A stretch of 64,000 nt of DNA from Flavobacterium sp. CG_23.5 (lineage in GTDB: Bacteria; Bacteroidota; Bacteroidia; Flavobacteriales; Flavobacteriaceae): assembly GCF_017875765.1 (NCBI RefSeq), contig NZ_JAGGNA010000001.1:2569001-2633000 (forward strand), in the 5' to 3' direction. The notes beneath the pieces are model-generated. The model was not told the origin of the DNA. It saw nothing but the letters and a program-made list of their open reading frames with translations, and did not search any database. Below, in pieces: positions 8,052 to 18,177 of this stretch. Position 1 is the stretch's first letter; the number at the start of each line of letters is the position of its first letter. A program made the position numbers and the translations under genes.

Positions 8052-9488
8052 TTAAAATTCTGCATTCATTGGCGTTCTAGGAAAAGGAATTACGTCACGT
8101 ATGTTTGTCATTCCAGTCACAAAAAGAACCAATCTTTCGAATCCAAGTCCAAAACCAGAGTGAACTGCTGAACCAAATCTTCGTGTGTCTAAATACCACC
8201 ACAATTCTTCTTCATCAATTCCTAAGGCTTTCATTTTTTCGACCAAAACATCAAAACGTTCCTCTCTTTGTGAACCTCCTACGATTTCTCCAATTCCAGG
8301 GAACAAGATATCCATCGCGCGAACTGTTTTTCCGTCTTCGTTCAAACGCATGTAAAATGCTTTGATATTTGCCGGGTAATCAAACAAGATTACCGGACAT
8401 TTAAAGTGTTTTTCTACCAAGTAACGTTCGTGCTCACTTTGTAAATCAGCACCCCATTCGTTAATGATATAGTTGAATTTTTTCTTTTTATTTGGTGTAC
8501 ATTCTCTCAAAATGTCAATTGCTTCGGTGTACGAAACACGTTTGAAATTATTTTCCAAAACAAAGTTTAATTTGTCAAGTAAAGCCATTTCGCTTCTTTC
8601 AGCAACCGGTTTAGATTTTTCTTCGTCTAATAAACGTGTTTCTAAGAATTTCAAATCCTCAGGACATTTGTCCAAGGTGTATTTAATCACGTACTGAATA
8701 AAGTCTTCAGCCAAATCCATATTGTCATTCAAATCATTGAAAGCAACTTCCGGCTCAATCATCCAGAATTCCGCAAGGTGACGCGACGTATTTGAGTTTT
8801 CGGCTCTAAATGTTGGTCCAAAAGTATAAATCTGTCCCAAAGCCATTGCAAAAGTTTCTCCTTCTAGTTGTCCCGAAACGGTAAGGTTCGTCTCTTTCCC
8901 GAAGAAATCTTCTTTATAATTCACTTTTCCGTCTTCGGTTCTTGGCGTTCCGTCAAATGGCAAAGCAGTAACTTTAAACATTTCACCGGCACCTTCAGCA
9001 TCAGATCCCGTGATGATTGGCGTATTGACATACACAAAACCTTTTTCCTGAAAATAGCTGTGAACTGCATACGATAATACCGAGCGGACTCTCATAATTG
9101 CACCAAACATATTGGTACGAACTCTTAAATGCGCATTTTCACGCAAGAAATCAAGACTTGGTTTGTTCTTTGGTTGTATCGGGAATTTCTCCGCATCCGA
9201 ATCTCCAAGGATTTCCAGTTTAGCAACCTGAATTTCAAATTTCTGTCCAGCACCTTTACTTTCTACCAACGTTCCGGTAACGGATATCGCTGCACCAGTC
9301 GTAATTCTCTTCAAGGTTTCGTCTGGCGTGTTCTCAAAATCGACAACACATTGTATATTATCAATGGTCGAACCATCGTTTAAGGCAATAAATTGATTGT
9401 TTCTAAAAGTTCTCACCCATCCTTTTGCATTTACTTCATGAAGCGTCGTGGTACTGTTTAGTAAGTCTTTAACTTTTGTATGTCTCAT
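8052..9488 (-). CDS. asnS: Asparaginyl-tRNA synthetase
   Basis: Charges tRNA-Asn. An N-terminal OB-fold anticodon-binding domain (about 15-105) is followed by a class II catalytic core. Motif 2 is seen in [24 protein letters not shown] and motif 3 in [15 protein letters not shown]. The ATG at 9486-9488 ([10 protein letters not shown]) is the standard start. An upstream TTG at 9536 lies inside the -7 box and would add 16 unconserved residues. The length, 478 residues, is normal. Confidence 0.97.
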   Translation of the reverse strand: MRHTKVKDLLNSTTTLHEVNAKGWVRTFRNNQFIALNDGSTIDNIQCVVDFENTPDETLKRITTGAAISVTGTLVESKGAGQKFEIQVAKLEILGDSDAEKFPIQPKNKPSLDFLRENAHLRVRTNMFGAIMRVRSVLSYAVHSYFQEKGFVYVNTPIITGSDAEGAGEMFKVTALPFDGTPRTEDGKVNYKEDFFGKETNLTVSGQLEGETFAMALGQIYTFGPTFRAENSNTSRHLAEFWMIEPEVAFNDLNDNMDLAEDFIQYVIKYTLDKCPEDLKFLETRLLDEEKSKPVAERSEMALLDKLNFVLENNFKRVSYTEAIDILRECTPNKKKKFNYIINEWGADLQSEHERYLVEKHFKCPVILFDYPANIKAFYMRLNEDGKTVRAMDILFPGIGEIVGGSQREERFDVLVEKMKALGIDEEELWWYLDTRRFGSAVHSGFGLGFERLVLFVTGMTNIRDVIPFPRTPMNAEF

Positions 9489-9857
9489 TTTATGTATAGA
9501 GTTGATATTAAAAATTGTCTTGTAACCGAAATGCAAATATAAATGATTTGTTTGTAATTGTCATAGTGAGAAATGATGTAATCAGGAGCTATTTCCCGCT
9601 ATTCGCTATATCTTTTACTTTTTGCAGCAAAAAGTAAAAGGATACCGCTGCTATCGGGGCTAAGTACATAGAAACAATTGGGTTTTTTCGGTGTAGATTA
9701 CTGAAAATTCCATAACATTTGTAATTGAAAGACCAAATAATGAGATGCGTTGTCTTTCAATTTATAGGGCCACAAAGCAATCAATTTCTGAGAATATACA
9801 AATGCTAGTTGCTATTTTTAATAAAAATCACCTAAATTAGTTGCTTATCTATTTCTA
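9489..9857. other. 369-bp intergenic region with repeat-like sequence
   Basis: It holds the asnS promoter at its left end. From about 9588 to 9665 there is a GC-richer block with a perfect 14-bp inverted repeat (arms 9612-9625 and 9627-9640, CTTTTACTTTTTGC). The words around it, such as CCGCTGCTATCGGGGCTA, resemble a dispersed intergenic repeat I recall from Flavobacterium genomes. A second 10-bp inverted repeat is at 9724-9733/9752-9761. No coding potential seen. Confidence 0.55.
9534..9541 (-). promoter_or_regulatory. -7 promoter element of asnS
   Basis: On the minus strand this reads TATATTTG, an exact TAnnTTTG match, about 45 bp before the asnS ATG. It supports the shorter start. Confidence 0.5.
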
Positions 9858-10634
9858 ATGAAAAAAATAATTTATATCCTCGCTTTTTTTGTACTATTTA
9901 TATCCTGTTCGGGTCAAACCAAATTAGGAAAGCCAGAGGTAAATCCTGTTGAGATTCAAAAAAAGTTTATGGATTGGTGGACGTACCAATATAACAACAT
10001 CATGCTATCTATCGATTTTGTACCATTGGATTCTAATTCAAAAGAAATTACTAAAGAGGCTTTCCTGCAAGCGTTAAGTGATGGAAATTATATTCCAATT
10101 CGTTTAAAATCAGACAAGAATGTTTTTTATTACAAACTTTTTAAGATTGAGCCAACTTCAGACACAAGTATAAAAGCTACAATTTCTGAAGCTGCGTTCA
10201 ACGAGAAGCAAAACCTTAAGAAAGAAGGGAAGCCATTTCCAAAATTTTCATTTAAAGATTTAAACGGTAATTTAATTACAAATGAAAACCTTAAAGGAAA
10301 AATTGTTGTCATAAAATGTTGGTATATACATTGCACAGCTTGCATTAAAGAATTTCCCGAAGTCAATAATTTAGTTAAAAAATATAAAGATAGAAAAGAC
10401 GTGATTTTTATAAGTTTAGCAGAAGATACACCGGAACAATTAATGTTATTTTTAGAAAAAAAACCGCTTTCTTATTCGGTTGTTCCTGATATGAAAACCT
10501 ACATGAATTTGACCTTACAACTCAATGCATTTCCGACGCATTTTATTATTAATAAAGAAGGTACAATTGCTAAAGTTCTATCAGATTATAAAAGTTTAGA
10601 AGTTGCTTTGAAGAAGGTTAGTAAAAAACAGTAA
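9858..10634 (+). CDS. TlpA/redoxin-like thiol-disulfide lipoprotein
   Basis: 258 residues. The lipoprotein signal peptide is MKKIIYILAFFVLFISC, with the lipobox cysteine at residue 17, so it is anchored to a membrane facing the periplasm. The C-terminal half is an AhpC/TSA-redoxin thioredoxin fold: FPKFSFKDLNGN, then KGKIVVIKCWYIHCTACIKEF with a CTAC (CxxC) active site, and a cis-Pro-containing AFPTHFIINKEG. It probably reduces or isomerises disulfides in exported proteins or supports cytochrome maturation. The N-terminal half (20-120) has no recognised domain. Monocistronic. Confidence 0.85.
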   Translation: MKKIIYILAFFVLFISCSGQTKLGKPEVNPVEIQKKFMDWWTYQYNNIMLSIDFVPLDSNSKEITKEAFLQALSDGNYIPIRLKSDKNVFYYKLFKIEPTSDTSIKATISEAAFNEKQNLKKEGKPFPKFSFKDLNGNLITNENLKGKIVVIKCWYIHCTACIKEFPEVNNLVKKYKDRKDVIFISLAEDTPEQLMLFLEKKPLSYSVVPDMKTYMNLTLQLNAFPTHFIINKEGTIAKVLSDYKSLEVALKKVSKKQ

Positions 10635-10964
10635 TTTCCTCAGGTAGAGAAAGCATCCCGCTTAATTGATGTCAATTTCTATAATGGTGTGGTCAGCATA
10701 GCCATAAATTTTTATCAGAAGATTTAAATGCGACATGATTAGCGATGGATTCTTTGTTCTTACTGTTTTGTTTGGAATAAAAGGAAAACTTGAACTAGCT
10801 GAGTAGCGCATTGAACTTCGTTTGTAATGAAAATTCTTTCGTAATAAAAAAAATCCAGCATTTGAAAAGCTGGATTTTGTATTTGTAAAGATTGCAATTT
10901 CGTCTTTAGAACAAGAGAGAAAATAGCTCGAGATTGCTTCGTTTCTCATAACGACAATTAAAAA
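10635..10964. other. 330-bp intergenic region
   Basis: It contains the terminator of the minus-strand transporter (10850-10878). Nearer the transporter is a stretch (10915-10952, CTCGAGATTGCTTCGTTTCTCATAACG) that resembles degenerate dispersed repeats of the type 'gattgcttcgttcctcgcaatgac'. An open reading frame of 95 codons runs leftward through it but looks fortuitous. Confidence 0.4.
10850..10878 (-). terminator. Terminator of the RND transporter gene
   Basis: Stem AAAATCCAGC / GCTGGATTTT (10850-10859 and 10869-10878). Read on the minus strand it is followed by a run of eight T, about 90 bp after the transporter stop. Confidence 0.8.
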
Positions 10965-13337
10965 TTAAGCGTCAACGTCTGTCTCAATAAGATCTTCTTT
11001 TTTGGCTTTTTTCTTTTCAAAAGTCAACACCAATGCAGGTAAAACCAGTAGATTAGCAAACATAGCAAATAACAAGGTGCAAGAAATTAATCCGCCCAAT
11101 GCAATCGTTCCACTGAAGCTCGAAAGCGTGAAAGTTGCAAATCCTAAAATCAAAACCACAGAAGTGTAAAAAGTACTGATACCGGTTTCTCTCAATGCGC
11201 TAAAAACTGATTTTTTTACTTTTCCGTTGTTTTGAATTAAATCCAAACGGTATTTTGCCATAAACTGAATGGCATTATCCACCGAAATACCAAAAGCGAT
11301 GCTGAACACTAAAATCGTAGAGGGCTTCAACGGAATCCCGAAATAACCCATCAATCCAGACGTAATACAAAGCGGTAAAATATTGGTAATTACGGATGCG
11401 AGTACCATTTTTCCGGATCTAAATAAATAAAACATTAATCCAGCAATTAGCAAAATGGCAAAAATAAGCGATTCGATAAGGTTATTTATCAGGTAAGATG
11501 TCCCTTTCTGGAAAACTAGTGCTTTTCCGGTAAGTGTTACTTCATAACGGTCTTTTGGGAATATTTTGTCAATTTTTTGATGCAATTTCTTTTCGACAAC
11601 TGCCATTTCTTTGGTGCCAATGTCTTTCATGAAAGTGGTGATTCTGGCGTATTGTCCCGTAGAATCCACATAGCTTTTCATCAAATTTTCTTTAGTATTT
11701 TTAGTGGCATTTTTGGCGTACGAAAGAATGAATGTTTGCTCTTGCGAAGTCGGTAATTCGTAATATTCAGGATTTCCGTTGTAATACGCTTGTTTGGAGT
11801 ATTTAACCAAATTCACAATCGAAATAGGTTTCGACAATTCTGGAATTCCTGAAATCGTCTTTTGCAATTCATCCATTTTTTTCATTGTGGACAATTTCAT
11901 AACGCCTTTTTTATGTTTGGTGTTAATCATAATTTCCAAAGGCATGACTCCATTGAATTCTTTTTCGAAGAAAATAATATCTTTAAAGAAAGAAGCAGTT
12001 TTAGGCATTTCGCCAATCAAACTTCCTGAAACTTTCATCTGTGAAACCCCAATTACGCTAAATACCAGTAACAAAGCATAAATGATATAAATTGTTTTTC
12101 GTTTGTATTTCACGATATTTTCAACCCTATCCAATAAAGTTGAAATGTAATTTTTATTTAAATGGTATAAATGTTTTTCCTTTGGCAACGGCATAAAACT
12201 GTAAAAAATAGGCACAACCACAAGAGTAAGCAGATAAACGGAAATAACGTTGATTGAGGTTACTAATCCAAATTCGAAAAGTAAATCGTTTCCGGTAATC
12301 ATAAATGTTGCGAAACCTGCTGCCGTTGTTAAATTGGTCATCAATGTAGAAACCCCAATTTTAGAAATCACACGTTGCAAAGCTTTGGCCTGATTGTGGT
12401 GAATTTTTATCTCCTGCTGGTATTTATTGATAAGGAAAATACAGTTGGTTATCCCAATGACAATAATCAAAGGCGGAATAATTGCAGTAAGAATAGTGAT
12501 TTTGTAATGGAATAATCCGAGTGTTCCAAAAGACCACATTACTCCAAAAAGTAAAATACAAATCGAAATAAATGTAGCGCGAAACGAACGGAAGAAAAGG
12601 AAGAAAATCAAGGAAGTGATGAACAAAGCTGCACCAATAAATAGTCCTATTTCGCCTTTCATATTCTCGGCATTTATGGTTCTAATGTAAGGCATACCCG
12701 AAACGCGAAGATCTATACCGGTCGTTTTCTCGAATTTTTCAATTTTTGGAACAAGATTCTCAAGAATAAATGTTTTTCGGCCGGCAGTATTAACGATTTT
12801 TTTATTTAAATAAACCGCTGAACGAATACTTCCGGATTGTTTATTGAACAACAGACCTTCGTAAAAAGGTAGGTTATTGAAAAGTTCGTTTTTTATTTTC
12901 TGTAAATAAGATGGATCTACAGTCTGTTTTTGGTCAATAAGTGGAACTAATTCAAATTTTTCTTTGGTTTCATTTTTTTGTAATTTTTTTAAATCATTCA
13001 AAGAAACCACCAGTTCCACTTCTTTTGAATTCTTTAAGCCGGTCATTAATTCATTCCAGGCAGCAAAAGCTTTTGGAGTAAAAAAGGCGTTGTCTTTGAA
13101 ACCAATTACAATAAGATTGCCTTCTTCTCCAAATTTGCTTAAGAAATCTTCATATTGTTGATTTACGATGTGTTTTTTTGGAAGTAAATTGGCTTCAGTG
13201 TACGTCATCCCTAGGTTTTTCCATTGAAGTGCCAGAAAAACGGTTATTGCAAGAATAACTCCAAGTATGACTATTCTGTTTGTAAGTACAATTCGGGCAA
13301 TCATTTCCCAAAAACCAACTTTTAATTTCTTTTTCAT
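10965..13337 (-). CDS. RND-superfamily transporter (MMPL/HAE3-like)
   Basis: 790 residues with the duplicated RND layout: a TM helix near 20-40, a long periplasmic loop, five TMs (about 230-390), a helix near 420, a second periplasmic loop (440-620) and five more TMs to about 775. Segments such as SFRATFISICILLFGVMWSFG, GITNCIFLINKYQQE and AFGISVDNAIQFMAKYRLD belong to the MMPL domain. It likely exports lipids, hopanoid-like molecules or other hydrophobic compounds by proton motive force; the substrate is unknown. It is smaller than AcrB-type pumps (about 1040) and has no adaptor or outer-membrane channel beside it, consistent with HAE3/MMPL proteins. Lys/Glu-rich cytosolic tail. Confidence 0.85.
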   Translation of the reverse strand: MKKKLKVGFWEMIARIVLTNRIVILGVILAITVFLALQWKNLGMTYTEANLLPKKHIVNQQYEDFLSKFGEEGNLIVIGFKDNAFFTPKAFAAWNELMTGLKNSKEVELVVSLNDLKKLQKNETKEKFELVPLIDQKQTVDPSYLQKIKNELFNNLPFYEGLLFNKQSGSIRSAVYLNKKIVNTAGRKTFILENLVPKIEKFEKTTGIDLRVSGMPYIRTINAENMKGEIGLFIGAALFITSLIFFLFFRSFRATFISICILLFGVMWSFGTLGLFHYKITILTAIIPPLIIVIGITNCIFLINKYQQEIKIHHNQAKALQRVISKIGVSTLMTNLTTAAGFATFMITGNDLLFEFGLVTSINVISVYLLTLVVVPIFYSFMPLPKEKHLYHLNKNYISTLLDRVENIVKYKRKTIYIIYALLLVFSVIGVSQMKVSGSLIGEMPKTASFFKDIIFFEKEFNGVMPLEIMINTKHKKGVMKLSTMKKMDELQKTISGIPELSKPISIVNLVKYSKQAYYNGNPEYYELPTSQEQTFILSYAKNATKNTKENLMKSYVDSTGQYARITTFMKDIGTKEMAVVEKKLHQKIDKIFPKDRYEVTLTGKALVFQKGTSYLINNLIESLIFAILLIAGLMFYLFRSGKMVLASVITNILPLCITSGLMGYFGIPLKPSTILVFSIAFGISVDNAIQFMAKYRLDLIQNNGKVKKSVFSALRETGISTFYTSVVLILGFATFTLSSFSGTIALGGLISCTLLFAMFANLLVLPALVLTFEKKKAKKEDLIETDVDA

Positions 13338-13473
13338 AAATGTATTAAAGTGGATACAAATGTAATCAAAACAGATTAAACCATAAAGATAACTACCTAT
13401 GTATTGGAGATGCTATTAGGAAAACACAGTGTTTTTTATTTTACAATATCATAATTTTGTGCGATATAAATTA

Positions 13474-13481
13474 TACATTTG
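13474..13481 (+). promoter_or_regulatory. -7 promoter element of the antiporter gene
   Basis: TACATTTG, an exact TAnnTTTG match, 51 bp before the ATG. Confidence 0.4.
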
Positions 13482-13532
13482 ATTTTCTGATCTTTGTTTT
13501 ATTATGAAGAGAAAGTATATCTGCAGACATTT

Positions 13533-15803
13533 ATGAAAAAGTATAAAAATACATTATTTTATTTTGGTGTAACCGGTGGATTCACTGCTTTAATGTATTG
13601 GATTATAAGAAAAGGAAAGCACTTAGAAGTAGGCAAAAAAATTGCAGTATCCAGAATTGAAAATGGTTCCTGGAATGATTTTTTAGCTTCGATGGAGCAA
13701 AGTTTGCATGATCCATTGGCGATACTTCTAGCCCAGATTATAACGATAATACTTGTAGCTCGTTTTTTTGGATGGGTTTTTAAAAAAATTGGACAACCGT
13801 CGGTTATAGGTGAAATTATTGCAGGAATTGTTCTTGGACCCTCCTTATTGGGAATTTATTTTCCTGAATTTTCAGCTGCTTTATTTCCAGTAGAATCTTT
13901 AGGAAACTTGAAATTTTTGAGCCAAATAGGTTTGATACTTTTTATGTTCGTCATAGGTATGGAACTTGATTTGAAAGTGTTAAAGAATAAGGCGAACGAA
14001 GCTGTAGTGATAAGTCATGCCAGTATTGTAATTCCTTTTGCACTGGGTATTGGTTTAGCGTATTTTGTTTACAATAGATTTGCTCCTGAGGGTGTTAAAT
14101 TTCTTTCTTTCAGTTTGTTTATGGGAATCGCCATGAGTATAACTGCTTTTCCGGTTTTGGCAAGAATAGTCCAAGAAAGAGGAATCCATAAAACCAGACT
14201 TGGAGCCATAGTAATTACTTGTGCCGCCGCCGATGATATTACGGCTTGGTGTATCCTTGCGGTGGTAATTGCGATTGTAAAAGCGGGAACTTTTGTCAGC
14301 TCCTTATATATTATTATGCTAGCGGTGATCTATGTTGTTGCCATGCTGTTTATTGTGAAGCCTTTTTTGAAAAGAATTGGTGATTTATATGGTTCTAAAG
14401 ACAGTATCATAAAACCAGTCGTGGCAATCTTTTTTCTGGTGCTTATACTTTCGTCTTACGCAACTGAAGTTATAGGAATTCATGCCTTATTTGGAGCTTT
14501 TATGGCAGGTGCGATTATGCCCGATGTTCCTAAATTCAGAACCATATTCATCGAAAAAGTAGAGGATGTTTCCGTCATACTTTTATTGCCTTTGTTTTTT
14601 GTTTTCACGGGTTTAAAAACAGAAATTGGACTAATCAACGATCCATATTTATGGAAAGTTACCGGGTTTATTATTTTGGTAGCTGTTGTTGGTAAATTTC
14701 TTGGAAGCGCTTTGGCGGCTAAATTCGTAGGGCAGAACTGGCGAGATAGCTTCACTATTGGTGCCTTGATGAACACTAGAGGATTAATGGAATTAATTGT
14801 ATTGAACATAGGATTAGAACTTAAAGTTTTGACTCCAGAAGTTTTTACGATGATGGTTATTATGGCCTTGGTGACGACTTTTATGACCGGTCCGGCTTTA
14901 GATTTGATCAATTATATTTTCAAAACTAAGGATAGCAGTGATGCCTTGGAAGCATCCCAGCACAATAAATATCGAATATTAATTTCTTTTGGAAATAATG
15001 AAAAAGGAAAGTCACTCTTGCGATTGGCAAATAGTTTTATAAAAAAACAAAAAGAATCCTCCAGTATTACAGTTATGCATTTGTCATTAAGTGATGAAAT
15101 GCACCAATTCAATATGGAAGACAAAGAAAAAAATAGTTTTTACCCTATTGTTGAAGAATCACAACTGCTGAATCAAGACATTACCACTATTTTTAAAGCT
15201 ACCATGGACATTGAAACTGAGATTGCAGATGTTGCTAATCAAGGAGATTATGACTTGTTGTTAATAGGTCTTGGAAAATCAATTTTTGAAGGAACTATAC
15301 TTGGAAAAGTAATTGGTTTTACCACAAGGATTATCAATCCGGATCGTTTAATTGATAAATTTACCGGAAAAGAAGGACTTTTTGAAAATTCCCCATTTGA
15401 TGAAAGAACAAGGCAGATTATTGCCAAAACTAAAATGCCTTTGGGGATTTTGATTGACAAAGATTTGCAAAATGTAAACCAAGTTTTTATTCCCATTTTT
15501 AGTCCTGAAGATTCATTCTTGATTGATTACGTGCAAAAATTAATTTATAATAACGATTCAAAAATCATGATTTTGGATGTAAATGGAATTGTCAATACCA
15601 ATTTTGTGATGGAAAGTGCTATAAATTCATTAAAACAAAAATACCCTAATAATATAGGTTTAATAAAAGAAGAAAATGTCAAAAAGGAATTTTTAGACAA
15701 GCAGAATTTAATGCTAATTAGTCTCGAAAGCTGGAAAGCCTTAGTCGATTCGAGAAGTGATTGGTTAAGTGAAGTTCCGTCAGTTTTGATTTTAAAGCAC
15801 TAA
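13533..15803 (+). CDS. Cation:proton antiporter, CPA2 family
   Basis: 756 residues. After one N-terminal TM (5-25), residues about 60-450 form a Na+/H+ exchanger domain with 12-13 TM segments. Typical text includes GQPSVIGEIIAGIVLGPSLLG and the ion-binding-type segment CAAADDITAWCILA with paired Asp residues, as in KefB/NapA-like proteins. The last 290 residues are cytosolic and resemble a universal-stress-type nucleotide-binding fold, not a KTN/TrkA_N domain. It exchanges Na+ or K+ for protons. The ATG at 13533 is chosen over a TTG at 13494 because MKKYKNTLFYF begins the natural membrane protein. Followed by a strong terminator. Confidence 0.88.
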   Translation: MKKYKNTLFYFGVTGGFTALMYWIIRKGKHLEVGKKIAVSRIENGSWNDFLASMEQSLHDPLAILLAQIITIILVARFFGWVFKKIGQPSVIGEIIAGIVLGPSLLGIYFPEFSAALFPVESLGNLKFLSQIGLILFMFVIGMELDLKVLKNKANEAVVISHASIVIPFALGIGLAYFVYNRFAPEGVKFLSFSLFMGIAMSITAFPVLARIVQERGIHKTRLGAIVITCAAADDITAWCILAVVIAIVKAGTFVSSLYIIMLAVIYVVAMLFIVKPFLKRIGDLYGSKDSIIKPVVAIFFLVLILSSYATEVIGIHALFGAFMAGAIMPDVPKFRTIFIEKVEDVSVILLLPLFFVFTGLKTEIGLINDPYLWKVTGFIILVAVVGKFLGSALAAKFVGQNWRDSFTIGALMNTRGLMELIVLNIGLELKVLTPEVFTMMVIMALVTTFMTGPALDLINYIFKTKDSSDALEASQHNKYRILISFGNNEKGKSLLRLANSFIKKQKESSSITVMHLSLSDEMHQFNMEDKEKNSFYPIVEESQLLNQDITTIFKATMDIETEIADVANQGDYDLLLIGLGKSIFEGTILGKVIGFTTRIINPDRLIDKFTGKEGLFENSPFDERTRQIIAKTKMPLGILIDKDLQNVNQVFIPIFSPEDSFLIDYVQKLIYNNDSKIMILDVNGIVNTNFVMESAINSLKQKYPNNIGLIKEENVKKEFLDKQNLMLISLESWKALVDSRSDWLSEVPSVLILKH

Positions 15804-15829
15804 TTTAAAACAATATTTTGTTACAAATG

Positions 15830-15863
15830 AAAATCCGTCCCATTATTAAATGAGACGGATTTT
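15830..15863. terminator. Bidirectional terminator between antiporter gene and frr
   Basis: 10-bp stem AAAATCCGTC / GACGGATTTT (15830-15839 and 15854-15863), with CATT/AATG extending it inside, followed by T7 on the plus strand and by a TTTTCATTTG stretch on the other. Confidence 0.8.
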
Positions 15864-15883
15864 TTTATGGATTTATTACAAGC

Positions 15884-16447
15884 TTAAACCTTCATGATTT
15901 CAGCTTCTTTCGAAACTAAAAGTTCATCTATTTTCCTAATGAAAGTATTAGTTAGACTTTGAACTTCTTCTTCGGCATCTTTACAGATATCTTCGGATGT
16001 TCCTTCTTTTTCCAATTTTTTAATATCGGTATTGGCATCTTTACGAGAATTTCTTATACCTACTTTTGCATCTTCGGCTTCTACTTTTGCCTGTTTTGCA
16101 AGATCACGTCTTCTTTCTTCGGTTAATGGCGGAACGCTTATGATTATTAAATCACCATTGTTCATTGGATTAAAACCAATGTTCGCTACCATAATTGCTT
16201 TCTCAATATGATGCAACATGTTTTTTTCAAAAGGTTGCAATGTAATAGTTCGGGCATCCGGAACACTAATTTTCGAAACTTGTGAAAGCGGGGTTGCTGA
16301 ACCATAATAATCAACAAAAACACTTCCTAGCATTGCCGGTGATGCTTTTCCTGCACGAATGTTCAAGAATTCTTTTTCTAAATGGGCAATAGTGCCAGTC
16401 ATTGATTCTTTAGTACTATCTAATATAAATTCAATTTCTTCGGTCAT
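15884..16447 (-). CDS. frr: Ribosome recycling factor
   Basis: 187 residues, the family norm. It splits post-termination ribosomes together with EF-G. Visible family text: FLNIRAGKASPAMLGSVFVDYYG, ISVPDARTITLQPFE, and PPLTEERRRDLAKQAK, whose arginines bind 23S rRNA. Lies 70 bp downstream of pyrH on the same strand, the common pyrH-frr order. Confidence 0.98.
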   Translation of the reverse strand: MTEEIEFILDSTKESMTGTIAHLEKEFLNIRAGKASPAMLGSVFVDYYGSATPLSQVSKISVPDARTITLQPFEKNMLHHIEKAIMVANIGFNPMNNGDLIIISVPPLTEERRRDLAKQAKVEAEDAKVGIRNSRKDANTDIKKLEKEGTSEDICKDAEEEVQSLTNTFIRKIDELLVSKEAEIMKV

Positions 16448-16517
16448 AATTTCTTAGTATTCAGTGTTCGGTATTCAGTTTCAGTTTTAATTCTAGCTGA
16501 AAACTGCTTTCTTGTTT

Positions 16518-17225
16518 TTATATATTTACTACGGTTCCTATATTTTCTCCTTCACAGATTTTCAATAAATTCCCTACTTTATTCATGTCAAAAACTACTA
16601 TTGGCAGTTTGTTTTCCTGACTCAAAGTGAATGCGGTAGTATCCATTACGTTTAATCCTTTTTTTAGAACGTCATCAAATGAAATAAAATCAAATTTCAC
16701 AGCAGAGGCATTTTTCTCAGGATCACAGTCATATACACCATCAACTCGAGTTCCTTTTAGTATCACATCAGCATCTATTTCCACACCACGCAAAACGGCA
16801 GCAGTATCTGTAGTAAAATATGGATTTCCTGTTCCTGCACCAAAAATTACGATTCTTCCTTTTTCAAGATGACGAACGGCTCTTCTTTTAATATAAGGTT
16901 CAGCAATGGATTCCATTTTCAAGGCTGTTTGTAAACGGGTTTTCATTCCTTTGTCTTCAAGCGCTCCTTGTAAAGCCATACCATTGATGACCGTCGCTAA
17001 CATTCCCATATAATCACCTTGAACTCTGTCCATTCCTGCACTTGCTCCGGCAACTCCTCTAAAAATATTTCCGCCACCTATCACAATGGCTATTTCTACT
17101 CCTTTTTCATGGATTTGGTTGATTTCATCGGCATATTCAGCTAATCTTTTTGGGTCAATTCCGTATTGCAAGTCGCCCATTAAGGCTTCCCCACTTAGTT
17201 TTAGAAGAATTCTTTTGTATTTCAT
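16518..17225 (-). CDS. pyrH: UMP kinase
   Basis: Converts UMP to UDP in pyrimidine synthesis; amino-acid-kinase fold. Key segments are [15 protein letters not shown] at the N-terminus, [11 protein letters not shown], the [20 protein letters not shown] helix, [13 protein letters not shown] and [15 protein letters not shown]. The ATG at 17223-17225 gives 235 residues and the canonical [10 protein letters not shown] start. A TTG 24 bp upstream sits in the -7 box. Cotranscribed with frr. Confidence 0.97.
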   Translation of the reverse strand: MKYKRILLKLSGEALMGDLQYGIDPKRLAEYADEINQIHEKGVEIAIVIGGGNIFRGVAGASAGMDRVQGDYMGMLATVINGMALQGALEDKGMKTRLQTALKMESIAEPYIKRRAVRHLEKGRIVIFGAGTGNPYFTTDTAAVLRGVEIDADVILKGTRVDGVYDCDPEKNASAVKFDFISFDDVLKKGLNVMDTTAFTLSQENKLPIVVFDMNKVGNLLKICEGENIGTVVNI

Positions 17226-17246
17226 GTTGTGTTGAGTTGATTGGTG

Positions 17247-17254
17247 CAAATATA
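17247..17254 (-). promoter_or_regulatory. -7 promoter element of pyrH-frr
   Basis: Reads TATATTTG on the minus strand, an exact TAnnTTTG match, about 22 bp before the pyrH ATG. Confidence 0.5.
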
Positions 17255-17292
17255 GACATATTCTGTTTTTTTAAAATAGTGTTGCCTAAATT

Positions 17293-18072
17293 TTATAAAT
17301 TAAGTTTTTCGTAGGATTTTTTGGCGGCTTCATAGCCAATATTAAAAACAGCATCCATCTTAATTTTATTAGTTTCGAATGTGCTGTAAAGAGATAAAGC
17401 CTTTGGTTCTATTACCCAATCACAATTATTGAACTTGTGCATATTTGAATTTGCCGAAAGGATATCAAAAGCTCGGGTCGTGACAGCTTTAATGGAATTT
17501 AAATCTTTTGCTTCGATTTTTTGAATTGGACTAACGTAAACACCAATTAAAGTGTCGCAATGACCTTGTAAAATATCTGTTGGGAAATGATTTAAAATGC
17601 CCCCATCGCTATATAATTCCCCTTTAATCTCATAGGGTGACATAATCCCAGGAAATGCTGAAGAGGCGAGAACAGCATCAATAATTTTAGTATGGGGGCC
17701 AAATACCTTTAGTTTCCCTCTTACCATATTAGTTGCTGTTATTTGTACTGGGATTTTTAATTCTTCCAATGTAGCATCTTTAAAAATAGAGTAGAAATAA
17801 CTTTTGAAGGATTCGGAATCAATTAATCCTGCTTTCTTGAAAGTAAGGTGTTTCCAATGGAAAAGATAGATCGATTTAAAAAATTCCAGGATTTCTTCAG
17901 GCGTTTTTCCCCAAGCATACATGGCGCCAACAATTGATCCGGCACTAGTCCCAGCTATTCGAGCCGGACGAATGTTTTGTTCTTCTAAAAATTTAATTGC
18001 TCCAGCATGCGCCAACCCCTTAGAGCCTCCGCCCGAAAGTATCAGTCCAATTGATTTTGTTTTTAAATCCAT
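17293..18072 (-). CDS. Patatin-like phospholipase (RssA-type)
   Basis: 259 residues from the ATG at 18070-18072. The oxyanion-hole motif is GGGSKG (14-19), the nucleophile elbow is GTSAGS (Ser near 43), and the Asp of the Ser-Asp dyad is in SDGGILNHFP. It is a single-domain patatin hydrolase that likely acts on phospholipid acyl esters. No signal peptide, so probably cytosolic. An alternative ATG at 18129 would add 19 residues; I prefer the shorter one because family members start a few residues before the glycine-rich motif, but the choice is not certain. Confidence 0.88.
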   Translation of the reverse strand: MDLKTKSIGLILSGGGSKGLAHAGAIKFLEEQNIRPARIAGTSAGSIVGAMYAWGKTPEEILEFFKSIYLFHWKHLTFKKAGLIDSESFKSYFYSIFKDATLEELKIPVQITATNMVRGKLKVFGPHTKIIDAVLASSAFPGIMSPYEIKGELYSDGGILNHFPTDILQGHCDTLIGVYVSPIQKIEAKDLNSIKAVTTRAFDILSANSNMHKFNNCDWVIEPKALSLYSTFETNKIKMDAVFNIGYEAAKKSYEKLNL

Positions 18073-18150
18073 TTTCTTTATTTGTGATAAAAATACTCTT
18101 TTTGTCCATTTGAAAGTGATATATGTCATATTTAAACCCCATTTTTATGG

Positions 18151-18158
18151 TAACTTTG
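18151..18158 (+). promoter_or_regulatory. -7 promoter element of the thioredoxin-family gene
   Basis: TAACTTTG, an exact TAnnTTTG match, 19 bp before the ATG at 18178. Confidence 0.5.
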
Positions 18159-18177
18159 TGAAAATAAATTTCCAATT

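Noticed and set aside
10662..10949. 95-codon open frame on the minus strand
   Set aside because: It contains the transporter's terminator and repeat-like DNA, has no recognisable protein pattern and no promoter; taken as fortuitous.
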